The notes beneath the pieces were generated by a model. That model saw only the letters and a list, made by a program, of their open reading frames with translations. It was not told the DNA's origin and made no database searches. Below, piece by piece: positions 32,701-41,700 of a stretch of DNA of 64,000 nucleotides (positions are counted from its first letter, which is position 1; each line of letters starts with the position of its first letter). The stretch covers positions 5,001 through 69,000 of the forward strand of contig NC_089726.1 of the NCBI RefSeq assembly GCF_035083965.1, given 5' to 3'. A program made the position numbers and the translations under genes. This DNA is from Branchiostoma lanceolatum (Eukaryota; Chordata; Leptocardii; Amphioxiformes; Branchiostomatidae).

Positions 32701-35316
32701 AAATGCACGAATTTGACATTTTCTCACATGATTCGTCCCCGAAGTTATCACGGAAAGTGTCGAAACCCCCCGAAAAAATGACCTCAAGTAGCACCAGGCA
32801 GTCGATATGCACCGAAACGCCACCATCTTGCGCGGTGCTGTGGACTTCAGTTTATTTATAGCGCCGCTACTTTACTTAGTACTAGTAAGTCTATATAATC
32901 TCCTGAATTGAGAGCCATTGATTCCTGACTCTGATTTTTTTCTTCTGCAAAATTGCAGATTGTTTAATTTTTCTTCTGCAATCTTGAAAATCTTTATGCA
33001 ATTTGCAGATTGCAGAGGGGTATTTCGAACGCTGCACACTGTGACACACACACTGACACACACTGTGACACACACACTGTGACACACACACTGACACACA
33101 CTGTGACACACACACGTTGTGACACACAGACACACACCTATGAAGGAGTAACTTGCAGCATCGGCCAGGAGTTCTTCGCGGATGTTCGTGACCGTTTCCC
33201 TGATGAGGTTCTTTATCTCGTCCTGTTTCCTGTCGGAGATGGCGACCAGGCTGTCGTAGAGCTCGCGTTCCCGCGCCCGTGCGTACTCGATGCGGCGGGG
33301 GGTGATCATGATGTCTCGCGCCATGTCGAAGGCGGATGCGATGAAGAGCTGCAGACAGCGGGTGTGAGCGGAGTAGAGCACGCAGGCGGCGCGCACCAGG
33401 TGGGTCTGCAGAACCCCGCGCACAAACAGCAGCAGGCTGGGGAACTGCTCAAACTTCTCCACCAGCCGCGACGGGGGCAGGCGCCGCGACGATGGCGTGC
33501 CGGGCAGCCCCGAGTGCCTGTTCGATGGTGGTGCTGTGTTGGACGACCCGGAGTGCCTGTTAGATGGCTGTGCTGTGTTGGACGACCCGGAGTGCCTGTT
33601 AGATGGCTGTGCTGTGTTGGACGACCCTGAGTGCCTGTTTGATGGCAGGACCTGGAAACCCATCCCAGAAAGCTGCTGCAGCAGGGTGGGTTCTGCTGTC
33701 GTCTGTTCTCTTTCACAATCTCTGGTCCTGATAAAGAAAATGGGGGTTTCGGGAAAACCGGCTCTGATGTCCGCCAGTTCCTGAACGTCCTGATCCGAGA
33801 GCCGTTCGTGGTTCACTGCGTATAGAACTACGGGCAACACGTCTTCTGTGCACTTGGAGAAAACCTGTTTCGTGTTGAGTCCCAGGATGTTTGAGGGCGA
33901 CACGACGACCTCTGCACCGTCCTTCAGCAGGCTGTGGTTCAGAACGACCTCCACCACGGCCGAGGCCAGCGCGACGTCGGTGCGATGTTCCCCGTGCAGC
34001 TCAAGGTCCGCCCGCGGGACGGTCGTCCAGTCCTGCTCATAGGCAGCCAGCGAGTCCACAAGCTCAAAACTGTCCGGCAGGGTCAGCCGCAGGGTCCGAC
34101 TGGGGCCGAACTTGAACCTGAGCATGCGCCAGCTGGGGCTGACCTCCGACCCCTGCAGCGTGGGCAGCACCGCCTCCCCAAACAGCTCGTTAACAACCGA
34201 GGCTTTCGCGTAACACGATTGGCCCAGGATAACGAGGCACGGTGGCCGCGTGATCACCGACTGGATGTAGTCCTCTTCTTCCCGCCAGGAGTGTTGCAAG
34301 TCTGCAGACAAATAAACAAGTAAATAGATAAACAAATCAACAAAACACTGCAGCTATGTAGGACTTATAATTTTTATCTATTTATTTATCAATGTACTGT
34401 ACTACAGTAACTATATCTATTTTCACTTGAAAGTTCATCTGATTTGGTAGAAGTCATTCCGAATCAAAGTTAAACTGTAATTGACAACACAACAAATTGG
34501 ACCCAAATTTTTGACTGATCAGCTACAGTCTTTCTCAAGGAATGAGCAATCCACTGCTTCTGTGACATCACGTTTATATGCATTTAGGACATCATGTGAC
34601 TCGGTAAGTAGTGGACGGGGGGCGCCATAGACTTCCTGCAAAATATGATCCACTACTTACTGAGTCACGTGTCCTATCTGTATAACCTGACGTCACAGAA
34701 GCAGTGGATTGCTAATTCTTTGACAAAGACTGTAGCTGATAAATTTGGGTTAAGTCCAATTCGTTGTGTTGGCAATTACAGTTAAGCTTTGATTCAGACT
34801 GTATTTATTTATTCATCAATCTACTACTTGAATACTTGGATACTGCTACTACTTCTTGAGTCAGTCAGTTATTGTGTGTGACACGCCGGAACAAGTGGGG
34901 GCAACACCCGTCCTGGGCTGAAAGGTCGCCTTAGTTTTGACAGGACCCCCCCCCCCCCCTCGGGAAAGAACCGAGCTATTAAACAACAGGAACCGAGCTG
35001 ACACACAGCTAGTGAGGCTGCCTCTGTCCGTGCTGAGGGGACCGTACGCGGAAAGTCCCTAGGAGCAGCATGATAGCTCGGAGCTGGAGTGAATGTTATT
35101 TGAACGTTAGTTAATGTTCATGACAACATAACTTCTGTTGCGTCATGCCCAGCGGCGTGCGCTAACGTCGGTCTGTAGCCACTCACCGCCGTCCCAGAAG
35201 CCCCCGCACCGCTCCACGTCGCCGAACGCGCTCCTCGTGTCCTTCAGCGTGTGCCGAAGTTGTCGGGAATATTTACAAAACTTCGACAACTCGTAAGCTA
35301 AAGGACTTCCCGCCAT
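17771..35316 (-). CDS. DSTYK: Dual serine/threonine and tyrosine protein kinase, 11 coding exons
   Basis: Exons in order: 35316-35187, 34301-33138, 31951-31844, 29978-29851, 28917-28834, 28040-27912, 27637-27460, 23116-22960, 22362-22116, 19517-19268, 17955-17771. All junctions are GT-AG with consistent phase and sum to 919 codons plus stop, close to the roughly 929 of human DSTYK. The start is [14 protein letters not shown], in an AAGATGGCGG context. The N-terminal half includes a P-loop-like GQSCYAKAS (about 70-78) and helical segments ([30 protein letters not shown]). The kinase domain spans about 645-900: glycine loop GRGQYG (650-655), Lys672, HRDIKLKN (D768, N773), DLG (786-788) in place of DFG, as I recall for the human protein, and APE (808-810). 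The family acts in cell-death and growth-factor signalling. For exons with repeated splice sites I chose the copy contiguous with the exon body that keeps the conserved protein; actual site use is unknown. Confidence 0.93.
17985..18190. repeat. 19-bp array near the DSTYK last-exon acceptor
   Basis: About ten copies of ATAACATTGATACAGGTAA lie in the last intron, some 30 bp upstream (in transcript sense) of the final exon. On the gene's strand each reads TACCTGTATCAATGTTATT. The unit holds no exon sequence. Confidence 0.95.
18478..19267. repeat. 33-bp array repeating the DSTYK exon 10 end and its 5' splice site (~24 copies)
   Basis: On the minus strand each unit is the last 27-28 bases of exon 10 (encoding [10 protein letters not shown] plus G) followed by GTAAGGACC, so each copy carries a good donor site. 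At 33 bp the unit keeps the reading frame: reading through adds [11 protein letters not shown] per copy until a TGA at 18471. Variants are mostly synonymous-looking transitions plus SVRKG/SIRKG changes. Confidence 0.97.
19530..21545. repeat. 2-kb 13/14-bp minisatellite, (CAACAGTCTCATCC)n
   Basis: About 150 copies of CAACAGTCTCATCC or its one-base-shorter form, with GCCTCATCC and GTCGCATCC variants, fill most of DSTYK intron 9 up to about 15 bp from the exon 10 acceptor. The mixture of 13- and 14-bp units leaves long open frames on the plus strand that are not genes. Longer blocks recur within it (around 20200-20580 and 20640-20930), which implies higher-order duplication. Confidence 0.96.
21546..22115. 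repeat. Repeated DSTYK exon 9 end (catalytic loop) plus donor, in C-rich DNA
   Basis: Three extra copies of the last roughly 50 bases of exon 9 lie downstream in transcript sense, near 22030-21985, 21905-21855 and 21745-21690. They encode [14 protein letters not shown] and carry the following GTGGGTACAGG donor. They are spaced by runs of GGGACAGGGGGTCT-type repeats. The duplicated exon piece contains the catalytic HRD motif. Confidence 0.93.
22379..22650. repeat. Partial copies of the DSTYK exon 9 start, with CTAACN and 21-bp repeats
   Basis: Two further copies of the exon 9 start (minus-strand CGAGAGGATCGTGATGCTG) lie near 22420 and 22510, the second with an imperfect acceptor. They are separated by CTAACG/CTAACC/CTTACG repeats resembling decayed telomeric motifs. 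About 22560-22650 holds four copies of AACATGCCGTCAGCCTATGGG. Confidence 0.85.
23117..25440. repeat. ~90-bp array repeating the DSTYK exon 8 acceptor and exon start (~25 copies)
   Basis: On the minus strand each unit has a T-rich tract (TTTGTTTGTTTGTTTATCAG), then the first 60-odd bases of exon 8 encoding [20 protein letters not shown], including the ATP-binding glycine loop. Length differences come from the number of TTTG motifs. Exon body copies alternate between GCGTCCGATC and TCTCCCGATC types. Each copy has a plausible 3' splice site but no exon end. Confidence 0.96.
25445..25665. repeat. AGTGTAAAGCCCTAC array
   Basis: About ten imperfect copies of a 15- to 19-bp unit in DSTYK intron 7. 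On the gene strand it reads GTAGGGCTTTACACT, which resembles the sequence just after the exon 7 donor (GTAAGGCTTTATCACAC). Confidence 0.9.
25735..27452. repeat. 24-bp minisatellite after the DSTYK exon 7 donor (~70 copies)
   Basis: Units of GTGATAATCTCCTAGTGTGAGA begin within about 10 bp of the exon 7 donor and run for 1.7 kb. The three common variants differ at GTGTGA/GAGTGA/GAATGA. The 8-codon period leaves an unbroken minus-strand frame of RRLSHSHT units that continues from exon 7 read-through. It contains no exon bases. Confidence 0.96.
27638..27855. repeat. Degenerate copies of the DSTYK exon 7 acceptor
   Basis: About five imperfect copies of the exon 7 start (minus-strand GGACCGGCTGTGTA) preceded by GTTTGTTTGTCCCA. 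They are more diverged than in the other arrays and suggest an old, dying array. Confidence 0.8.
28041..28765. repeat. ~32-bp array repeating the DSTYK exon 6 acceptor (~15 copies)
   Basis: On the minus strand units read GTTTGTTTCCCAG then CTGGTGCCATGTTATGACT, that is, an acceptor plus the first 6-8 exon bases, interspersed with a second type containing CTACTAATGCCAGG. Every unit of the main type has a pyrimidine tract and CAG. Confidence 0.93.
29010..29850. repeat. ~49-bp array repeating the DSTYK exon 4 donor (~17 copies)
   Basis: On the minus strand units contain GTTCATCTAAAGCAG followed by GTACAAATTAAAGG; the first 15 bases match the exon 4 end (HLKQ codons). Most copies read AAAGCAG where the exon has TAAGCAG, and a few retain the exon-like form. 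Confidence 0.95.
29979..30182. repeat. Copies of the DSTYK exon 4 acceptor (~7 copies)
   Basis: On the minus strand TGTTACAG then GGCAGCTGATTGG, the acceptor and first 13 bases of exon 4, recurs with spacers of 20 to 40 bp. Exon 4 therefore has arrays on both sides. Confidence 0.92.
30185..31843. repeat. ~90-bp array repeating the DSTYK exon 3 end and donor (18 extra copies)
   Basis: On the minus strand each unit holds about 53 bases of exon 3 (encoding [15 protein letters not shown]), the donor GTACGCAC, and a (CAAA)n spacer whose copy number sets the unit length. Several copies lack one C (GTGCAGGTACG). The (CAAA)n spacer is purine-rich, so although CGCAG precedes each exon piece, it is a poor acceptor. 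Confidence 0.97.
32040..33020. other. DSTYK intron 2 unique region with a CpG-rich stretch
   Basis: About 32380-32860 is GC- and CpG-rich and includes GCAAGATGGTGGCG on the minus strand near 32830, resembling a promoter or first exon. No homologous protein was recognised. It may be an inserted transposon or a relict first exon of another gene. About 32940-33015 repeats TTCTGCAA/TTGCAGATTG. Confidence 0.35.
33030..33137. repeat. CACACTGTGACA repeat at the DSTYK exon 2 donor
   Basis: CA-rich repeats of CACACTGTGACACACA begin immediately after the exon 2 donor (minus-strand GTGTGTGTC), again with no gap from the splice site. Confidence 0.9.
33497..33650. repeat. Coding 39-bp minisatellite in DSTYK exon 2
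   Basis: Four in-frame copies of a 13-residue unit ([13 protein letters not shown]) on the minus strand, the last ones altered to [11 protein letters not shown]. The unit lies in the linker between the N-terminal domain and [14 protein letters not shown], a position that probably tolerates length change. Confidence 0.95.
34456..34800. mobile_element. Fold-back (palindromic) element in DSTYK intron 1
   Basis: A long imperfect inverted repeat. The left arm, from GAATCAAAGTTAAACTG to GTAAGTAGTGGA (about 34457-34613), pairs with the right arm, from TCCACTACTTAC to CTTTGATTC (about 34650-34799), around a loop of about 36 bp. Arm identity looks like 80-85 percent by eye. This is typical of a MITE or fold-back transposon. 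I could not fix the ends or a target duplication. Confidence 0.8.
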
Positions 35317-35747
35317 CTTGGCTCACAGTCTGGAGTAAAGCTAGCAGCACCTTCGACCATACCCTATTCGCTGTGTCGTCTGCAGTAACGTCAACACCCG
35401 ATTCGGCACTTGTGTACTCGCCGAATCGTTTTAAGTAACAAAAGCAGCTAGTTCGGTCATAGTCTATTCGCGGCTGCAGATCCGTTGACCTCCACTGGAC
35501 GATATTTACAAACATTTCAGTAGTGTACCCTCTCAACATCGATGGTATTACTCACTTTGTGGTCCTGTGTAAATCCCCAAATACAATATATTGACCTCTG
35601 ATATCATGGAACATCGGTGTGAGACAGCACATGCATGTTACGAATCGTCCGCCACCGACTTGCCTGCTAGTTCCTGGTCCAGAAAAAGCTGTACACGCGA
35701 GATGCGCTACTAAGACGGACGTGTGTGTGTGCAGCTAGATAGCGGCC
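35317..35747. promoter_or_regulatory. Shared divergent promoter of DSTYK and POP1
   Basis: Only 431 bp separate the two start codons, so both promoters and 5' untranslated regions must lie here unless upstream non-coding exons exist. The DSTYK start lies in AAGATGGCGG, which matches the YY1-type element often seen at start sites of TATA-less promoters. No TATA box was evident. The segment has no minisatellite, unlike the transcribed parts of both genes. Confidence 0.65.
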
Positions 35748-38700
35748 ATGTCTTCACCTTACAAGGACGAGACGCCAGGATCGCTGCCGGGCATAGGACA
35801 GGTCAGTCTAACAGTCTAACAAGAGTCTTGTTGTTAGCTGCCCCCTCCCCCTCAGGACAGGTCAGTGTTGTTGTTAGCTGCCTCCTCCCCCCCTCAGGAC
35901 AGGTCAGTGTTGTTGTTAGCTGCCCCCCCCCTCAGGACAGGTCAGTGTTGTTGTTAGCTGCCTCCCCCCCCCCTCAGGACAGGTCAGTGTTGTTGTTAGC
36001 TGCCTCCCCCCTCAGGACAGGTCAGTGTTGTTGTTAGCTGCCTCCCCCCCCCCCCCTCAGGACAGGTCAGTGTTGTTGTTAGCTGCCTCCCCCCCTCCCC
36101 CCCTCAGGACAGGTCAGTGTTGTTGTTAGCTGCCTCCCCCCCCCCCCCTCAGGACAGGTCAGTGTTGTTGTTAGCTGCCTCCTCCCCCCCTCAGGACAGG
36201 TCAGTGTTGTTGTTAGCTGCCTCCTCCCCCCCTCAGGACAGGTCAGTGTTGTTGTTAGCTGCCTCCCCCCCCCTCAGGACAGGTCAGTCTTGTTGTTAGC
36301 TCCCCCCCCCCCCTCAGGACAGGTCAGTCTTGTTGTTAGCTGCCCCCCCCCCCCCCTCAGGACAGGTCATGATCAGTCTTGTTGTTAGCTGCCCCCCCCC
36401 CCCCAGGACAGGTCAGTGTTGTTGTTAGCTGCCCCCCCCCCCAGGACAGGTCAGTGTTGTTGTTAGCTGCCCCCCCCCCCAGGACAGGTCAGTCTTGTTG
36501 TTAGCTGCCCCCCCCCCCCAGGACAGGTCAGTGTTGTTGTTAGCTGCCCCCCCCCCCCAGGACAGGTCAGTGTTGTTGTTAGCTGCCCCCCCCCCCTCAG
36601 GACAGGTCAGTCTTGTTGTTAGCCATCTCATCCATTGCTGCAACCTTGCACATGGTCAAGCCAAGTATAGTCAACACAAGTATCCAATAGACCGATCCCA
36701 AAGCCACGCCCCCTGTTCGATTTTGAACACCTCCGTCACAAAAACAGGGTTTGACAGACCAAACATGGCCGCCGCGGCTAGCTTGAAAATAATGCCACTG
36801 ACTTCGGTTTAGCTTTTGTGGCCCTGAAACCCTTTCAGAGCGGGCCAAATAAGAATGCTATGTCTTCTTTGTTGAAGGCTGCATCCACCGGGTAGAGTTG
36901 TTTAAGGAGGGAGTAGGTGTAGTTGCGGTGAGAGCGTAATGTTTTCGGTCAATGTTACTAGTAATGCGGTATGCATCTACATCTACATAGTTGTTGCCCC
37001 CAAATAACCCCTTCAGGGGCATAGTAGGGGGGGAGTTGAGGTCCCGGGCTAAGGCGCATAGCTTTCCCTTGTCCGTGGGCATCAGCGCCCAGTTTCTGAC
37101 AAGCAGGCGATGCACGTGTAAAACAGGGTTCATATATCTGTGACAGGGTTCCCACTGTATTGACTGCATGCATACCAGCTGCATGGTATTTAGTAACTAA
37201 GAATTAAAATGCATCCTTTTACTTCCCTGTTCACTTTCAAGTTAACCAGTTTCACACACCAGTAACTGAAGATACAAAACTCTGCGCTAGCAGACTTTGT
37301 AGTAGTCAGCATGTGGTACAAGCTTCCTCTATCTCCTTGAGTGCCTGATCTATTTTCTTTTTGAATTCGTTTTTGTTCTGAGCATGAATTCAACCAATAC
37401 AGTGGAAAACCTGTCCCAGATATACGTTCCCTGCTTTACATGTGCCATTTCTGCCCCGCCAACGCTGTTTTTGACGGAGGTGGGCTGAATAGAACAGGGG
37501 GTTCTTTGGGTCTTCTATTCGTTCGATATGATGTTCGACAGGATCGGTCTATTGTGTCATTCAGGTTCTGAGGAGGCCGATTCTGAACCTTGACCTTTAT
37601 CTCCCAGCAGGCTGTGGGTCGTGGGCTCTCCAGACGGCAGAAGTTCAGGCGGAAACATGTCGGTCCACCTGTCCCCTCACCTGTCCCCTCACCTGCAGCT
37701 GCAAAACCTGGCACAGGTGCAACACCTGGTGTGACCATGGCACCGAGAGGTTTGTATCCTACACATACTTCATAAGAACATGTTCAGTACAGGTTTGTTT
37801 GCACAGGTTTGACTGTGATAACTGATCGATCAATCATTCGCGAGCATCAGGAACTGGTGGGATACTTTATTTGCACATAACACATTATTTGCACAGGACT
37901 GACTGTGATGCAGTTTATGGAGGCCCGAGCCGTGGAGCTGAATAGTCTGCTACATTCGGCGCAGCAGACGCACGGCCCGCGGCACACTCTGCAGTCGCTG
38001 CCCCGACACATGCGCCGGCGAGCAGTCAGCCACAACCCCAAACGGCTGCCGCGCAGGCTACGGGATGTCGGCACCAGAAAGGTGTGTAGTCCCTGTTGAA
38101 CCCTAACCTTTAACCTTCACCCCGAACCTGTTACCTATACCCCTCACATGCGCCGGCCAGACGGCTGCCAAACAGGCTACTACAGGAGGTCATCAGAAAG
38201 GTGTGTAGTCACTGTTGAACCCTAATCTTTAACCTTCACCCCTCAACCTGTAACCTATACCCCTCAGCCATAACCCCTAACGCCTGCCGTGCAGTCTGTG
38301 GGAGGTCGTCACTAAAAAGGTGTGTAGTCATTGTTAACCCCTAACCTTTAACCTATACCGCTCAGTCACAACCCCAAACGACCTCCTCACAGACCCTGGA
38401 GGTCAGCACCAGTGCCGCATCTCTCAGCCTCAGTTTACTTTAGACGCTGCTGTGTTGAGCCGCTTCCTATGTGTCTTTGTGTTGGCGAGGTTGTTAATTC
38501 ATGCATTGGTTCGGCTGTGTTAGATATACGGCCAGCGCTGGAGATATGTTTGTTTGTAATGAGTTGTTTGTTTCTTTGTTGTTGTTTGCAGATGTTGCAG
38601 AACCTGCAGCCTGGCCAGCAGCTAGAGAAGTCGCGCCGACCCAGGAAGTTTTACCGGCGGCGGGCGGCAAACCGACAGGAGAGCTTCAACCAGCGGCAGA

Positions 38701-41700
38701 ACCACGTCAGCTGGCTGCACACACACGTCTGGCACGCCAAGCGCTTCCACATGGTCAACAGGTGCGTTACCTGTACACACACGTCTGGCACGCCAAGCGC
38801 TTCCACATGGTCAACAGGTGCGTTACCTGCACACACACGTCTGGCACGCCAAGCGCTTCCACATGGTCAACAGGTGCGTTACCTGTACACACACGTCTGG
38901 CACGCCAAGCGCTTCCACATGGTCAACAGGTGCGTTACCTGCACACACACGTCTGGCACGCCAAGCGCTTCCACATGGTCAACAGGTGCGTTACCTGTAC
39001 ACACACGTCTGGCACGCCAAGCGCTTCCACATGGTCAACAGGTGCGTTACCTGCACACACACGTCTGGCACGCCAAGCGCTTCCACATGGTCAACAGGTG
39101 CGTTACCTGCACACACACGTCTGGCACGCCAAGCGCTTCCACATGGTCAACAGGTGCGTTACCTGCACACACACGTCTGGCACGCCAAGCGCTTCCACAT
39201 GGTCAACAGGTGCGTTACCTGCACACACACGTCTGGCACGCCAAGCGCTTCCACATGGTCAACAGGTGCGTTACCTGCACACGCACGTCTGGCACGCCAA
39301 GCGCTTCCACATGGTCAACAGGTGCGTTACCTGCACACACACGTCTGGCACGCCAAGCGCTTCCACATGGTCAACAGGTGCGTTACCTGCACACACACGT
39401 CTGGCACGCCAAGCGCTTCCACATGGTCAACAGGTGCGTTACCTGCACACACACGTCTGGCACGCCAAGCGCTTCCACATGGTCAACAGGTGCGTTACCT
39501 GCACACACACGTCTGGCACGCCAAGCGCTTCCACATGGTCAACAGGTGCGTTACCTGTACACACACGTCTGGCACGCCAAGCGCTTCCACATGGTCAACA
39601 GGTGCGTTACATGCACACACACGTCTGGCACGCCAAGCGCTTCCACATGGTCAACAGGTGCGTTACCTGTACACACATGTCTGGCACGCCAAGCGCTTCC
39701 ACATGGTCAACAGGTGCGTTACATGCACACACACGTCTGGCACGCCAAGCGCTTCCACATGGTCAACAGGTGCGTTACCTGCACACACACGTCTGGCACG
39801 CCAAGCGCTTCCATATGGTCAACAGGTGCGTTACCTGTACACACACGTCTGGCACGCCAAGCGCTTCCACATGGTCAACAGGTGCGTTACATGCACACAC
39901 ACGTCTGGCACGCCAAGCGCTTCCACATGGTCAACAGGTGCGTTACCTGTACACACACGTCTGGCACGCCAAGCGCTTCCACATGGTCAACAGGTGCGTT
40001 ACATGCACACACACGTCTGGCACGCCAAGCGCTTCCACATGGTCAACAGGTGCGTTACATGCACACACACGTCTGGCACGCCAAGCGCTTCCACATGGTC
40101 AACAGGTGCGTTACCTGCACACACACGTCTGGCACGCCAAGTGCTTCCACATGGTCAACAGGTGCGTTACCTGGACACACACGTCTGGCACGCCAAGCGC
40201 TTCCACATGGTCAACAGGTGCGTTACCTGTACACACACATCTGGCACGCCAAGCGCTTCCACATGGTCAACAGGTGCGTTACCTGTACACACACGTCTGG
40301 CACGCCAAGCGCTTCCACATGGTCAACAGGTGCGTTACATGCACACACACGTCTGGCACGCCAAGCGCTTCCACATGGTCAACAGGTGCGTTACATGCAC
40401 ACACACGTCTGGCACGCCAAGCGCTTCCATATGGTCAACAGGTGCGTTACCTGCACACACACGTCTGGCACACCAAGCGCTTCCACATGGTCAACAGGTG
40501 CGTTACCTGCACACACACGTCTGGCACGCCAAGCGCTTCCACATGGTCAACAGGTGCGTTACCTGCACACACACGTCTGGCACGCCAAGCGCTTCCACAT
40601 GGTCAACAGGTGCGTTACCTGCACACACACGTCTGGCACGCCAAGCGCTTCCACATGATCAACAGGTGCGTTACCTGCACACACACGTCTGGCACGCCAA
40701 GCGCTTCCACATGGTCAACAGGTGCGTTACCTGCACACACACGTCTGGCACACCAAGCGCTTCCACATGGTCAACAGGTGCACCTGCACACACACGTCTG
40801 GCACGCCAAGCGCTTCCACATGGTCAACAGGTGCGTTACCTGTCCCCAGGTGTTACCTGCAGTACTCAGGTGCATTACCTGCACACACAAGTCTAGCACG
40901 CCAAGCGCTTCCACATGGTCAACAGGTGCGTTACCTGTCCCCAGGTGTTACCTGCAGTACTCAGGTGCATTACCTGCACACACACGTCTGGCACGCCAAG
41001 CGCTTCCACATGGTCAACAGGTGCGTTACCTGCACACACACGTCTGGCACGCCAAGCGCTTCCACATGGTCAACAGGTGCGTTACCTGCACACACACGTC
41101 TGGCACGCCAAGCGCTTCCACATGGTCAACAGGTGCGTTACCTGCACACACACGTCTGGCACGCCAAGCGCTTCCACATGATCAACAGGTGCGTTACCTG
41201 CACACACACGTCTGGCACGCCAAGCGCTTCCACATGGTCAACAGGTGCGTTACCTGCACACACACGTCTGGCACGCCAAGTGCTTCCACATGGTCAACAG
41301 GTGCGTTACCTGGACACACACGTCTGGCACGCCAAGCGCTTCCACATGGTCAACAGGTGCGTTACCTGTACACACACATCTGGCACGCCAAGCGCTTCCA
41401 CATGGTCAACAGGTGCGTTACCTGTACACACACGTCTGGCACGCCAAGCGCTTCCACATGGTCAACAGGTGCGTTACATGCACACACACGTCTGGCACGC
41501 CAAGCGCTTCCACATGGTCAACAGGTGCGTTACCTGCACACACACGTCTGGCACGCCAAGCGCTTCCACATGGTCAACAGGTGCGTTACCTGCACACACA
41601 CGTCTGGCACGCCAAGCGCTTCCACATGGTCAACAGGTGCGTTACCTGCACACACACGTCTGGCACGCCAAGCGCTTCCACATGGTCAACAGGTGCGTTA

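Noticed and set aside
35748..36628. A proline- and serine-rich protein read through POP1 exon 1 into the C-rich array
   Set aside because: The exon 1 donor (CAG|GTCAGT) and exon 2 phase fit perfectly, and the read-through frame is array sequence.
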